Below, one piece after another: positions 45,896-54,754 of a DNA stretch of 64,000 nt (positions are counted from its first letter, which is position 1; the number at the start of each line of letters is the position of its first letter). The stretch is from VYFG01 sp965248685 (GTDB lineage Bacteria > Pseudomonadota > Gammaproteobacteria > Arenicellales > Poriferihabitantaceae). Under the pieces are notes generated by a model. The model worked only from the letters and a program-made list of their open reading frames with translations. It was not told the origin of the DNA and ran no database searches. A program made the position numbers and the translations under genes. The stretch spans positions 620,001 through 684,000 of the forward strand of contig CBDFKC010000002.1 of assembly GCA_965248685.1 (NCBI GenBank), in the 5' to 3' direction.

Positions 45896-46174
45896 TTAGA
45901 AATCTATACAGCGACCATTTTTTTCCCAGTCTCCATAACGGGTCGGATCAGGTCCGCGCGGCTCGCCAGATTCAGCGGTATCAATATTTTTCGGTTTACT
46001 AGATTGCTGTTGGTTGGGATATTTAATATCTGACGGCATAACCTTTATAGGTGCTGAGCTGTTAGCAACCGGTTTGCCGGCTTCTTCTGGTGGATCAACA
46101 CTATCCGTCGCGGAACTGGTCGCGGTACTGATTGAATTGCTGCGGTAGTCCGGTGGATTAATTGATATTTTCAT
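45896..46174 (-). CDS. SDHAF4/DUF1674-like succinate dehydrogenase assembly factor
   Basis: The last residues PTRYGDWEKNGRCIDF match the conserved C-terminus of the DUF1674 family, which includes mitochondrial SDHAF4, a factor that binds flavinated SdhA and promotes its assembly with SdhB. The rest of the 92-residue product is low in order, with a proline and glutamine-rich middle, as in this family. The frame extends to 46444, but the extension overlaps ygfZ on the other strand and is not family-like; I use the ATG at 46174, with GGAA about 11 bases upstream. It lies 117 bp upstream of sdhC in the same direction. Confidence 0.75.
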   Translation of the reverse strand: MKISINPPDYRSNSISTATSSATDSVDPPEEAGKPVANSSAPIKVMPSDIKYPNQQQSSKPKNIDTAESGEPRGPDPTRYGDWEKNGRCIDF

Positions 46175-46299
46175 TGTTATTTTGTTCCAGGCCCTCATAT
46201 CGGGACTACCCATCACAGTATTATTAGGTAGACTGTGAAAGTTATCAAACAGCTGTGTTGGCAAACAGTAACGCCATTCTGCCACAATTTTAATCCAGT

Positions 46300-47253
46300 A
46301 TGCCAATAAAACAACTGTCTCATGCGTTGCCTCTTGATCTGATCCTACAGAGTGAGCAGCCAGTGACCGATATAAATCAGTTGTCGTCGGCGCAAATGCT
46401 GTTGGAAGATTTGTCCATTGTTTCGATAGTTGGAGCGGATGCAACGAGTTTTCTTCAAGGTCAATTTACCAATGATCTGTCGCTACTAGATGTTGGCCAG
46501 ATCCAATTAAATGCCTATTGCAATCCTAAAGGAAGAGCTCTCGCGGTTTTCTACTTACGCCGGGAGGAAGATCGATTTCAGATAATATTGCCCGCAGATA
46601 CAGCCGATACACTGGTTAAGCGTTTGCAATTATACAAGATGCGGGCAAAGGTTGAGATTGTAGTATGTGTCGATACTCGATTAATTGGCACAATTAATTG
46701 TCCAGTTAATTCTTTGAGTCATGAATTTGCAAACTGGCAGATCGATTCTAATCGCCAGGTGTTCGCGGTTGACAACGATGAAGTTGGACGTTGTGTTGAA
46801 GAGATTGGGCACCCACTGGTGGATTATCAGCTATGGCGGCTTGGACAAATACTTGGTGGATTTCCCCAGGTATACCACGCGACCTACGAGGAATTTATTC
46901 CACAACACATCAATCTGGATCTTGTCGACGCGGTAAGTTTTACCAAGGGCTGCTACCCGGGACAGGAAATTGTTGCGCGAATTCGCTATCTCGGAAAAAT
47001 AAAAAAGCGCATGATCTCTGGCTGGACTCTGGGAGAAAATGAAATTCTGCCGGGTGCTATCGTATATACCGACAAAGGAAGTGGTCAGAAAGTTGGAATG
47101 GTGGTGGATACGGTTCAGGCAGGAAAATTACGCTATACGTCAATGATAGTATCGTCCAATTATCTTGAGCAAGGCGATTTGATGTTGGGCGCTAAAGATG
47201 GCCCAACCATTCAACGTCTTCAGCTGCCCTACTCCATTAATACTGAGCATTAA
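46300..47253 (+). CDS. ygfZ: YgfZ/IBA57-like folate-binding iron-sulfur protein
   Basis: This 317-residue GcvT-fold protein supports maturation or repair of iron-sulfur enzymes in a folate-dependent way. The diagnostic motif KGCYPGQEIVARIRYLGKIKKR-like stretch lies near residue 222, of which KGCYPGQE holds the conserved cysteine. The N-terminal part contains FLQGQFTND, a GcvT-family pattern. It is divergent from the SDHAF4-like gene and sdhCDAB, whose SdhB needs three iron-sulfur clusters, so the neighbourhood may be functional. It is convergent with ftsB with 14 bp between stops. Confidence 0.92.
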   Translation: MPIKQLSHALPLDLILQSEQPVTDINQLSSAQMLLEDLSIVSIVGADATSFLQGQFTNDLSLLDVGQIQLNAYCNPKGRALAVFYLRREEDRFQIILPADTADTLVKRLQLYKMRAKVEIVVCVDTRLIGTINCPVNSLSHEFANWQIDSNRQVFAVDNDEVGRCVEEIGHPLVDYQLWRLGQILGGFPQVYHATYEEFIPQHINLDLVDAVSFTKGCYPGQEIVARIRYLGKIKKRMISGWTLGENEILPGAIVYTDKGSGQKVGMVVDTVQAGKLRYTSMIVSSNYLEQGDLMLGAKDGPTIQRLQLPYSINTEH

Positions 47254-47267
47254 CCTGAACCAACTAA

Positions 47268-47537
47268 TTATTCAATAATCTGGTAAAACGTTTCTTCGGG
47301 CTTGATTAGACCAAGTTCGGATCGTGCCAGGGTCTCTATTGTTTCACCGCCCTGTTTTAAATCTATTACTTCTGCGAGTAGCTTCTGATTGCGTTGGTCC
47401 AGTTTCTGATTACCCATGCGTGTATGTTCCACCGATGCTTTCAATCGTTTTAAATCAATCACGTTTTTGTCCCCTCCCCACAATGCGTACTGAAGTGACA
47501 TCAACAGACCAACTAGAACCACCGATACTGGTTTCAT
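47268..47537 (-). CDS. ftsB: Cell division protein FtsB
   Basis: This 89-residue bitopic inner-membrane protein forms a complex with FtsL and FtsQ in the divisome. A short membrane segment (about 4-22) is followed by a coiled coil (about 27-62) with QKLDQRNQKLLAEVIDL, and a C-terminal part with ARSELGLIKPEETFYQI that matches the family tail. It lies 61 bp downstream of eno, the usual gammaproteobacterial position. Confidence 0.9.
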   Translation of the reverse strand: MKPVSVVLVGLLMSLQYALWGGDKNVIDLKRLKASVEHTRMGNQKLDQRNQKLLAEVIDLKQGGETIETLARSELGLIKPEETFYQIIE

Positions 47538-47598
47538 AACACGTTACATTTTCACTCGAATGTAAAACATAATTTACCTGAAGTATTAATACTACCTG

Positions 47599-48903
47599 TT
47601 AGCCAAGATTTGAAAATGCCCCTCGCCCGGGATAAATTGCGCTTGTTCCCATTAACTGTTCAATTTTAAGCAATCTATTGTATTTTGCAATTCTTTCGGA
47701 ACGGCAAAGCGACCCTGTTTTTATCTGGCCGGCACCAGTGGCAACCGCGAGATCGGCGATTGTGGTGTCTTCGGTTTCACCGGAGCGATGAGAAATCGTC
47801 GCACAATAACCAGCTTGGTGAGCCAGCTTTATAGCTTCAAAGGTTTCTGACAATGAGCCGATCTGGTTTAATTTGATGAGAATTGAGTTAGCGACACCGC
47901 GCTCAATTCCTTGTCTGAAAATTTTTGTATTAGTGACGAATAAATCGTCTCCGGTCAGTTGAACCTGACTGCCGATACGTTTGGTTAGAATGTCCCAACC
48001 CTGCCAATCGGCTTCCGCCATGCCGTCTTCTATGCTGATAATGGGATACTTGTTGACCCATTTTTCCAAATAATCGGTAAATTCTTCCGAATCGAGGGAT
48101 AATCCTTCGGCACCCAGGTGATAGCGATGGTCTCGGTGAAACTCCGAGCTGGCAGCATCGAGACCGATCAGGACCTGTTCGCCAGGTCTGAATCCGGCTT
48201 TCTCTATCGCCTGCATGATCAATTCAAGGCCTTCTTCATTGGATCCGCATTCCGGTGCAAAACCACCTTCATCACCAACGCTGGTCGCGAGATTTTTCTG
48301 ATTCAGCACTGATTTCAGAGTATGAAATATTTCTGCGCCACAGCGTAAAGCTTCACTAAAACTATCCATACCTACTGGAAAAATCATGAACTCCTGAAAA
48401 TCGATCGCATTGTCTGCATGCTCCCCGCCATTAATAATGTTCATCTGGGGCACGGGCAGAATATAGTTCTGATTACCAAACAAGTTCCCAAGGTGTTGGT
48501 ATAGTGGCAGGCGGTTGTCCAGAGCCGCGGCATGAGCAGTGGCCAGTGAAACACCTAATATGGCATTGGCACCCAGATTACTTTTATTGTCGGTACCATC
48601 TAAATCAATCATGGTCTGATCAACCGAGGCTTGCTCACCAGGATTCATTCCCTGAACCAAATTGCTGATGGTCTGATTGACCTTGCTGACCGCGGCTAAC
48701 ACGCCCTTTCCCATATACCTGGATTTGTCACCGTCTCGTAGTTCAAGGGCCTCAAGGGTTCCAGTTGATGCGCCAGAAGGAACCGACGCGGTACCAACCA
48801 CACCATTTTCCAGGGCAACTTCAACCTGAATTGTTGGATTTCCTCTTGAGTCGAGTATTTCCCGGGCCTGGGCCGAGGCTATTGGAGAGTTATTGTTTGA
48901 CAT
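47599..48903 (-). CDS. eno: Enolase
   Basis: This glycolytic enzyme dehydrates 2-phosphoglycerate to phosphoenolpyruvate; in E. coli it also joins the RNA degradosome. N-terminal AREILDSRGNPTIQVEV, SGASTGTLEALELRDG near 41, and LIKLNQIGSLSETFEAI and SHRSGETEDTTIADLAVAT in the C-terminal barrel identify it. Length is 434 residues, as usual. It is located between kdsA and ftsB, a conserved order. Confidence 0.97.
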   Translation of the reverse strand: MSNNNSPIASAQAREILDSRGNPTIQVEVALENGVVGTASVPSGASTGTLEALELRDGDKSRYMGKGVLAAVSKVNQTISNLVQGMNPGEQASVDQTMIDLDGTDNKSNLGANAILGVSLATAHAAALDNRLPLYQHLGNLFGNQNYILPVPQMNIINGGEHADNAIDFQEFMIFPVGMDSFSEALRCGAEIFHTLKSVLNQKNLATSVGDEGGFAPECGSNEEGLELIMQAIEKAGFRPGEQVLIGLDAASSEFHRDHRYHLGAEGLSLDSEEFTDYLEKWVNKYPIISIEDGMAEADWQGWDILTKRIGSQVQLTGDDLFVTNTKIFRQGIERGVANSILIKLNQIGSLSETFEAIKLAHQAGYCATISHRSGETEDTTIADLAVATGAGQIKTGSLCRSERIAKYNRLLKIEQLMGTSAIYPGRGAFSNLG

Positions 48904-48964
48904 TAAATATAGAAAGAAGAATTAAAAATATGGTGCGCTAGGCACTGTTGGGTGGTCGGTTGAA

Positions 48965-49789
48965 TCAAAATGTTTGGGTTTCTTTTGATACGCGATCAAG
49001 GCGCTGCAATCGAGTGAGCAAAGACTCCATTTGATCTAATGGCCAGGCGTTTGGACCATCGCTAAACGCATTATCTGGATCTGGATGGGTTTCCATAAAC
49101 AGTCCGGCAACTCCAGCGCCTACAGCGGCACTTGCCAAGGTTGGTATGAATTCCCTTTGTCCACCAGACTGACCCCCGGCACCGCCGGGAAGTTGAACCG
49201 AATGGGTTGCATCAAACACGACCGGGCAATTGGTGGATCGCATAATTGCCAGGCTTCGCATGTCAACTACCAAATTGTTGTAACCAAAGGATGATCCACG
49301 TTCACAAACCATAATTTGCGCCTCAGGATTAACCGATTTGGCTTTAGCTACGACATGCTGCATTTCCTGAGGGGACAAAAATTGCCCCTTTTTGATGTTA
49401 CAAGGCCTGCCACTGCGTCCTACCGCTTCAATCAAGTCAGTCTGGCGGCACAGAAAAGCTGGCGTTTGTAACACATCAATGTGTTTCGCCGCTGCTTCCA
49501 CATCTGCCGGTGAATGGACATCGGTTAGTACCGGCACGCCGATTTGTTCACGAACTTTGGCCATTATTTGCAGTCCCTGCTCCCGTCCTGGTCCGCGCTG
49601 GGATTCAGACGAAGTTCTATTCGCTTTGTCGAATGACGACTTATAGATAAATGGTATTCCGAGACGATCGGTGATTTTTTTCAGAGTCTCTGCGCTGGAC
49701 AGAGCGAGCGCTTCAGACTCGATTACACAGGGACCCGCGATCAAGAAGAATGGTCGATCGTTGTCGATTTCAAAATTAAGTAACTTCAA
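48965..49789 (-). CDS. kdsA: 3-deoxy-8-phosphooctulonate synthase
   Basis: This enzyme condenses phosphoenolpyruvate and arabinose 5-phosphate to Kdo-8-phosphate for lipopolysaccharide. It contains FLIAGPCVIESEALALS near 15, FIYKSSFDKANRTS near 49 and VFDATHSVQLPGG near 198. Length is 274 residues, about ten fewer than in E. coli. The apparent start is TTG with only a weak ribosome binding site and no in-frame ATG near the N-terminus. It pairs with waaA at 26 kb. Confidence 0.95.
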   Translation of the reverse strand: MKLLNFEIDNDRPFFLIAGPCVIESEALALSSAETLKKITDRLGIPFIYKSSFDKANRTSSESQRGPGREQGLQIMAKVREQIGVPVLTDVHSPADVEAAAKHIDVLQTPAFLCRQTDLIEAVGRSGRPCNIKKGQFLSPQEMQHVVAKAKSVNPEAQIMVCERGSSFGYNNLVVDMRSLAIMRSTNCPVVFDATHSVQLPGGAGGQSGGQREFIPTLASAAVGAGVAGLFMETHPDPDNAFSDGPNAWPLDQMESLLTRLQRLDRVSKETQTF

Positions 49790-49810
49790 TTAAATTCTCT
49801 GGATTGTCAT

Positions 49811-51445
49811 TCAAGCGGCCTTTACTGACGATTGATGGGATTTCGCAGCATTAATGAAATCGGTGAACATTAAATGTCCGCTGCGGGGGGTTGAGGTAAA
49901 TTCCGGGTGGAACTGGCAGGCGACAAACCAGGGATGATCAGACAGTTCAATAACTTCAACCAATCCATTGCTCGACAGGCCGGTAAAATTCAGCCCAGCG
50001 CTTTCCAACTGTTCCATATAGTTGTTATTGAATTCATAACGATGACGATGGCGCTCCCGAATCACGCTGGCATCATATATTGCATGATAGCGAGATCCTT
50101 GTTTGAGGTGGATATCCTGGGCGCCGAGGCGCATTGAACCCCCTAGATCAGTGCTCTCATTACGCAACTCCCGGCGCCCTTCGTCGCTAATCCACTCGGT
50201 TATCAAAGCGATTACCGGATGTGATGTGGACTGGTTAAATTCGGTACTGTGGGCACCAGTGAGGCCAGCGACATTACGCGCATACTCAATCGTGGCGACC
50301 TGCATGCCAAGACAGATACCGAGATAAGGAATTTTGTGGCGCCGGGCATATCCGGCGGCAAGTATCATTCCTTCCACTCCCCTTTCACCAAAGCCGCCAG
50401 GAACCAGAATTGCGTCAACGCCTTCTAGCGCGCCGGTGCCGTCGGTTTCGAGGGTGGATGAATCGATATACTGTACGTTAATGCGAGACTTTGTCTGAAT
50501 GCCGGCATGGATCAGGGCTTCAGAAAGTGATTTATAGGACTCGATCAAGCTGACATATTTGCCAACCATGGCAACGTTTACCTGTTGTCGTGGCTCCATG
50601 CTGTTACGTAATACCCGGTCCCATTCCGACATATCCGGTGGCCCCGTGTCAATTTGCAATTGCTGGGTAACGATCTGATCAATCTTTTGCTCTACGTACA
50701 GATGGGGTATGCGGTAAATATTATCGACGTCAATCCCGGAAATTACCGAGCGTTCTTCCACATTGGTAAACAGGGCGATTTTTTTGCGTGCATTGTCGGG
50801 CAGGGATTCACGCACTCGGCACAATAAAATATCGGGCTGAATGCCAATGGACCGCATTTCTTTAACCGAATGCTGGGTGGGCTTGGTTTTAATTTCCCCT
50901 GCCACACTAATTTCAGGAACCAGGGTCAAATGCATAAACAAAGTTTCTGTGCGGCCAAGTTCGACTCGCATCTGTCTGATCGCTTCTAAAAACGGCAGGG
51001 ATTCGATGTCGCCCACGGTCCCGCCAATCTCGATCATAGCGAGTTCAGATCCTTTGGCACCGGCCTTGATACAGGCCTTAATTTCGTCGGTTATATGCGG
51101 GATCACTTGAACGGTTCCTCCCAGGTAATCCCCTCTTCGCTCTTTTCGTATTACCCGCTCGTATATTTGGCCGGTGGTAAAGTTATTATGCTTTCCCATC
51201 CTGGTTGATACGTATCGTTCATAGTGCCCGAGATCCAGATCGGTTTCAGCGCCATCATCGGTAACAAATACTTCGCCATGCTGAAATGGGCTCATGGTTC
51301 CCGGATCCACATTGATATATGGATCGAGTTTCATCATGGTAACTTTAATTCCTCTGGCTTCAAGCACACAGCCGAGAGAGGCCGATGCGATTCCTTTACC
51401 TAATGATGAAACAACCCCGCCTGTGATAAATACGTACTTTGTCAT
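49811..51445 (-). CDS. pyrG: CTP synthase
   Basis: This enzyme aminates UTP to CTP with glutamine and ATP. The synthase domain begins with KYVFITGGVVSSLGKGIASA and the glutaminase domain carries GICLGMQVA with the nucleophile cysteine near residue 380, and CQFHPEFTS near 517. I choose the ATG at 51445 (544 residues, compared with 545 in E. coli) over an upstream TTG that adds eight residues; GGA lies about nine bases before it. It is followed by kdsA after 21 bp. Confidence 0.97.
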   Translation of the reverse strand: MTKYVFITGGVVSSLGKGIASASLGCVLEARGIKVTMMKLDPYINVDPGTMSPFQHGEVFVTDDGAETDLDLGHYERYVSTRMGKHNNFTTGQIYERVIRKERRGDYLGGTVQVIPHITDEIKACIKAGAKGSELAMIEIGGTVGDIESLPFLEAIRQMRVELGRTETLFMHLTLVPEISVAGEIKTKPTQHSVKEMRSIGIQPDILLCRVRESLPDNARKKIALFTNVEERSVISGIDVDNIYRIPHLYVEQKIDQIVTQQLQIDTGPPDMSEWDRVLRNSMEPRQQVNVAMVGKYVSLIESYKSLSEALIHAGIQTKSRINVQYIDSSTLETDGTGALEGVDAILVPGGFGERGVEGMILAAGYARRHKIPYLGICLGMQVATIEYARNVAGLTGAHSTEFNQSTSHPVIALITEWISDEGRRELRNESTDLGGSMRLGAQDIHLKQGSRYHAIYDASVIRERHRHRYEFNNNYMEQLESAGLNFTGLSSNGLVEVIELSDHPWFVACQFHPEFTSTPRSGHLMFTDFINAAKSHQSSVKAA

Positions 51446-51700
51446 CGATGTTCCAGGTGATGGTAACAAAACTATCTAATGCCCTCCCAGCCAGCACGAA
51501 CAACCGGTTCAATCGCATCAACAATCAAAATTATCCTAATCTGCCCAGACTAAACAGACAGCACGGTAGAGATCAATTACAGCGAAAGAGCGCGTGTACT
51601 TTTTGACAGAACAAGCATGTTGGAGTGCCTGTAACAGGTGCTCCGGACGGGAAGATAGGTTATCAAAAATTAACGGTAGTCACAACAGAATGGCAGACTT

Positions 51701-53128
51701 TTAATCGCTTTTTTGCAATAATAATACTGGCAGGACCTTGTCAGAATTCGAATCAGAATCGGCAAAATCCCGGGTCACTCCAATGCCAGGAATCCAAGCT
51801 ATTTGGCCGCCCATTTCGATATAGGGTAATCGGTTCCGCTCCCAGGGCAGGACGTCATATTGCTGGAACAATTTTTTCAATGAGAATCGATGAGCTGCAT
51901 TAGGCAGGTTTACTTTCTCTCCTCCCGTTCGCCAGCGCCATTGTGCCTTTCCGGAAACAAGGCTTTGTCGCGTCAGCCCGGTATGACTGACTTTATCGAA
52001 GCGGACATTCAGGTCTCTGGTTATCTCGTTGGATTCGAGGTCGATGGGAATTGGTTTATCCGGTACCTGAGAAGATTGTTGAATCATATAAAGATACCTG
52101 TTTCGATACCTTATACTTAGATCGTTCCATTCGGTTTGAAAACAATCCTCGCTGGATTGGCTTTCCTTATCCTGATTACTTAACTGCATGACTTGTTGCA
52201 CCAGCGAGGACAATTGGACTCTTCGCGGTGAGTTGTATCCGGCGAGATGAATCCAGCGTCGCAAGAGCTGCTCAGCGCAAAATCTGTTCATTTCATGAAA
52301 GGGTTTGATACTAAGCGGAGCGGCCAGGCAACAGATACCCTGCAACGATTGATCTGTCGCGCGGAATAGGACGTCGTCCAGCTGTTGATTGAGAAATTGC
52401 TGATGTTCAACCCAATCGTCCGCGTATTGGGTCAGCGCCTGATTGATTTGTGGCCATCGTTGACGTAACAGTGGAACTATCTGATGCCGAATTAAATTGC
52501 GATCATGTTGAAGGTCCCGGTTGGCTGGATCTTCAATCCAGGGCTTTTGTTTGTGCCGCACAAATTGTTCCAGTGAGCTTCTGGGAAAATTCAGCAGCGG
52601 ACGAATAACTTGCCTGCTGTCTCCGTGACCGAGACTTCTGATAGCAGGTATTCCACCTGCTCGGGCTATCCCTCTTCCCTGGACCAGGTTGAGCAAGACG
52701 GTTTCTACCTGATCGTCGCTGTGGTGACCAGTGAGCAATACCTGATCCGATTTAATTTCTGTTTCAAACCACTTGTAGCGCGCATTTCTTGCTGCGGATT
52801 CGGTGATACTCTGTGAAGCGGAGCGGTCCCAGCTGGCGGATTTCAGTGAAACGCCAATTTCTTTGCAAAGCGCCGCGCATTGTTGTTCCCATTGTTCCGC
52901 CATGGGATCGATCTTATGATTGAAGTGAAATGCGGTCAGATGGCCATTTGCGGGATATTGACTCGATTTGATAATCTCTTCCATCGCCAGAAGTAAGGCT
53001 GTGGAATCAGCACCACCACTGTAGGCAATAGTAAAACTCTGGTTGGCGGGTAGTTGGTGCTGCTCAAACAATATCTGATACAGCTGTTCCGTATCAAACA
53101 GCTGACTACTAGGAGTTCTTGACTTCAA
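51701..53128 (-). CDS. tilS: tRNA(Ile)-lysidine synthetase
   Basis: This PP-loop ATPase converts cytidine 34 of tRNA-Ile(CAU) to lysidine so that it reads AUA. The PP-loop motif YSGGADSTALLLAME lies near residue 34, and the TilS C-terminal domains extend to residue 475, somewhat longer than E. coli (432). A TTG start at 53128 overlaps the accA end by 20 nt, with GGAAA about eight bases upstream. The accA-tilS-pyrG order is common in the class. Confidence 0.93.
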   Translation of the reverse strand: MKSRTPSSQLFDTEQLYQILFEQHQLPANQSFTIAYSGGADSTALLLAMEEIIKSSQYPANGHLTAFHFNHKIDPMAEQWEQQCAALCKEIGVSLKSASWDRSASQSITESAARNARYKWFETEIKSDQVLLTGHHSDDQVETVLLNLVQGRGIARAGGIPAIRSLGHGDSRQVIRPLLNFPRSSLEQFVRHKQKPWIEDPANRDLQHDRNLIRHQIVPLLRQRWPQINQALTQYADDWVEHQQFLNQQLDDVLFRATDQSLQGICCLAAPLSIKPFHEMNRFCAEQLLRRWIHLAGYNSPRRVQLSSLVQQVMQLSNQDKESQSSEDCFQTEWNDLSIRYRNRYLYMIQQSSQVPDKPIPIDLESNEITRDLNVRFDKVSHTGLTRQSLVSGKAQWRWRTGGEKVNLPNAAHRFSLKKLFQQYDVLPWERNRLPYIEMGGQIAWIPGIGVTRDFADSDSNSDKVLPVLLLQKSD

Positions 53129-54074
53129 ACTTTCCGAGTTCCATCAGTCGCGTATATCGATTTTCGCGTAGCTCATCGGGAGTCAGTCCAGTTAACCGGT
53201 CCAGTGCTGCTACCACTCTCTGACCAATCTCCTGGGCAGATTCGTCATGGTTTCTATGGGCCCCGCCTAATGGTTCTGGAATAACCTCATCAACCAAACC
53301 TTGTTTTGATAATTCGTCGGTGGTCATTTTCATGGCTTCAGCCGCCTCAGCTGCTTTTTCGGCACTTTTCCATAAGATCGAGGCACATCCCTCAGGAGAT
53401 ATCACTGAATAAACGGCATATTCCAGCATTAATAAATGATCACAAACACCTATGGCGAGCGCGCCCCCAGAACCACCTTCACCGATGACCACCGAAACAA
53501 TAGGGGTACGCAATGATGCCATTAACTCAAGGGATTTGGCGATTGCTTCACTCTGCCCGCGTTCTTCGGCACCAACCCCGGGATACGCTCCTGCGGTATC
53601 GATCAGTGTTACCACGGGTAGCCCGAACTGGTTAGCGAGTTTCATTATTCGCTGAGCTTTGCGATACCCCTCCGGGCGCGGCATTCCAAAATTTCGTCGG
53701 GTACGCTCTCGGGTATCCCTGCCCTTCTGGTGACCAATTATAGCGACACGATGGGGGCCGATGCGACCAATACCGGCAACGATGGCAGGGTCATCTGAAT
53801 ACATCCTGTCACCATGTAGTTCCTGAAAATCCGGAGACAGTCGAGCTATATAGTCCAGGGTATAGGGCCGCTGGGGATGACGCGCTATTTGGGCGACTTG
53901 CCAGGCGCTTAATTTCGAAAAAATCTCTTGAGTAAGTTCCCGGCTCTTGAGTCGCATTTTTTCAATTTCATCATCGAAATTAAGTGACCTATCTTCGCTA
54001 ACTCTTTGTAGTTCATGAATTTTTTCTTCCAATTCTGCGATTGGTTTTTCGAATTCCAAGTAATCCATGCTCAT
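53109..54074 (-). CDS. accA: Acetyl-CoA carboxylase carboxyltransferase subunit alpha
   Basis: This subunit with AccD transfers the carboxyl group from biotin to acetyl-CoA. The N-terminal helical part contains FEKPIAELEEKIHEL, followed by HPQRPYTLDYIARLSPDF and the crotonase-fold segment VIGEGGSGGALAIGVCDH near 198. Length is 321 residues, as in E. coli (319). It overlaps tilS by 20 nt. AccB and AccC are encoded at 37-38.7 kb. Confidence 0.97.
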   Translation of the reverse strand: MSMDYLEFEKPIAELEEKIHELQRVSEDRSLNFDDEIEKMRLKSRELTQEIFSKLSAWQVAQIARHPQRPYTLDYIARLSPDFQELHGDRMYSDDPAIVAGIGRIGPHRVAIIGHQKGRDTRERTRRNFGMPRPEGYRKAQRIMKLANQFGLPVVTLIDTAGAYPGVGAEERGQSEAIAKSLELMASLRTPIVSVVIGEGGSGGALAIGVCDHLLMLEYAVYSVISPEGCASILWKSAEKAAEAAEAMKMTTDELSKQGLVDEVIPEPLGGAHRNHDESAQEIGQRVVAALDRLTGLTPDELRENRYTRLMELGKFEVKNS

Positions 54075-54238
54075 GCTGACGACAATATATAGGGCTGGTA
54101 AATTGAATCGCGGATTTTAAACCATTGGGACCAACTATATCGGTCGAATTAGATCGGTTGAATGTTGGTTCAGGGAACGTATTTAATAGGTAGGGATATT
54201 GGATTAGTGTCGTTTAGCCGTGGTAGCCCCAAAGTCAA

Positions 54239-54754
54239 TTAGTCGAGCAATGCGATCATGCTATGCAAGCCATGCAGAATACTCTGATATCGAATGCATT
54301 CCCGGTCGCCGTCGAACCAGGTCGTATCCGTCTTTAACAGGGTTACGGCGGAATCGGTTCGGCTGGTATAGGCGAAGCAAACGGTACCCACCGGTTTTTC
54401 CGGTGTACCTCCGTCGGGACCGGCGATACCCGTTACCGACAGGCAATGATGTCCTTGGCTGTTTTGTAGTCCACCGGTAGCCATAGCCTCGGCAACTTCT
54501 GTACTTACTGCTCCATAGCGTTGAATCAAGGCTTCGGACACCCCGGCGAGATCCGATTTTGCTTGATTACTGTAGGTGACTAGTGCTCGATCGAACCAGC
54601 CCGAACTCCCCGGGATCGCAGTAATACAATGGGCGATGCCACCCCCTGTACAGGACTCAACAGTTACTAGGCACTGGTTTCTGGATAACAGAATTGATCC
54701 CAATCGCTGGCAGGATATCGCTATTTCGTCGGTAACGGATTCTCCAAGCGGCAT
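54239..54754 (-). CDS. pncC: Nicotinamide-nucleotide amidase (CinA C-terminal domain family)
   Basis: This stand-alone 171-residue CinA-type protein would deamidate nicotinamide mononucleotide in NAD recycling. It has TVESCTGGGIAHCITAIPGSS near residue 30, YSNQAKSDLAGV near 62, the pattern SVTGIAGPDGGTPEKPVGTV near 106 and a C-terminal helix. It lacks the N-terminal molybdopterin-like domain of full CinA, as in enteric PncC. It overlaps the M16 peptidase stop codon by one base (TAATG), so the genes are probably co-expressed. Confidence 0.9.
   Translation of the reverse strand: MPLGESVTDEIAISCQRLGSILLSRNQCLVTVESCTGGGIAHCITAIPGSSGWFDRALVTYSNQAKSDLAGVSEALIQRYGAVSTEVAEAMATGGLQNSQGHHCLSVTGIAGPDGGTPEKPVGTVCFAYTSRTDSAVTLLKTDTTWFDGDRECIRYQSILHGLHSMIALLD

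Noticed and set aside
46175..46444. N-terminal extension of the SDHAF4-like gene
   Set aside because: The extension lies opposite the start of ygfZ and is not like the family; the ATG at 46174 has a plausible ribosome binding site.
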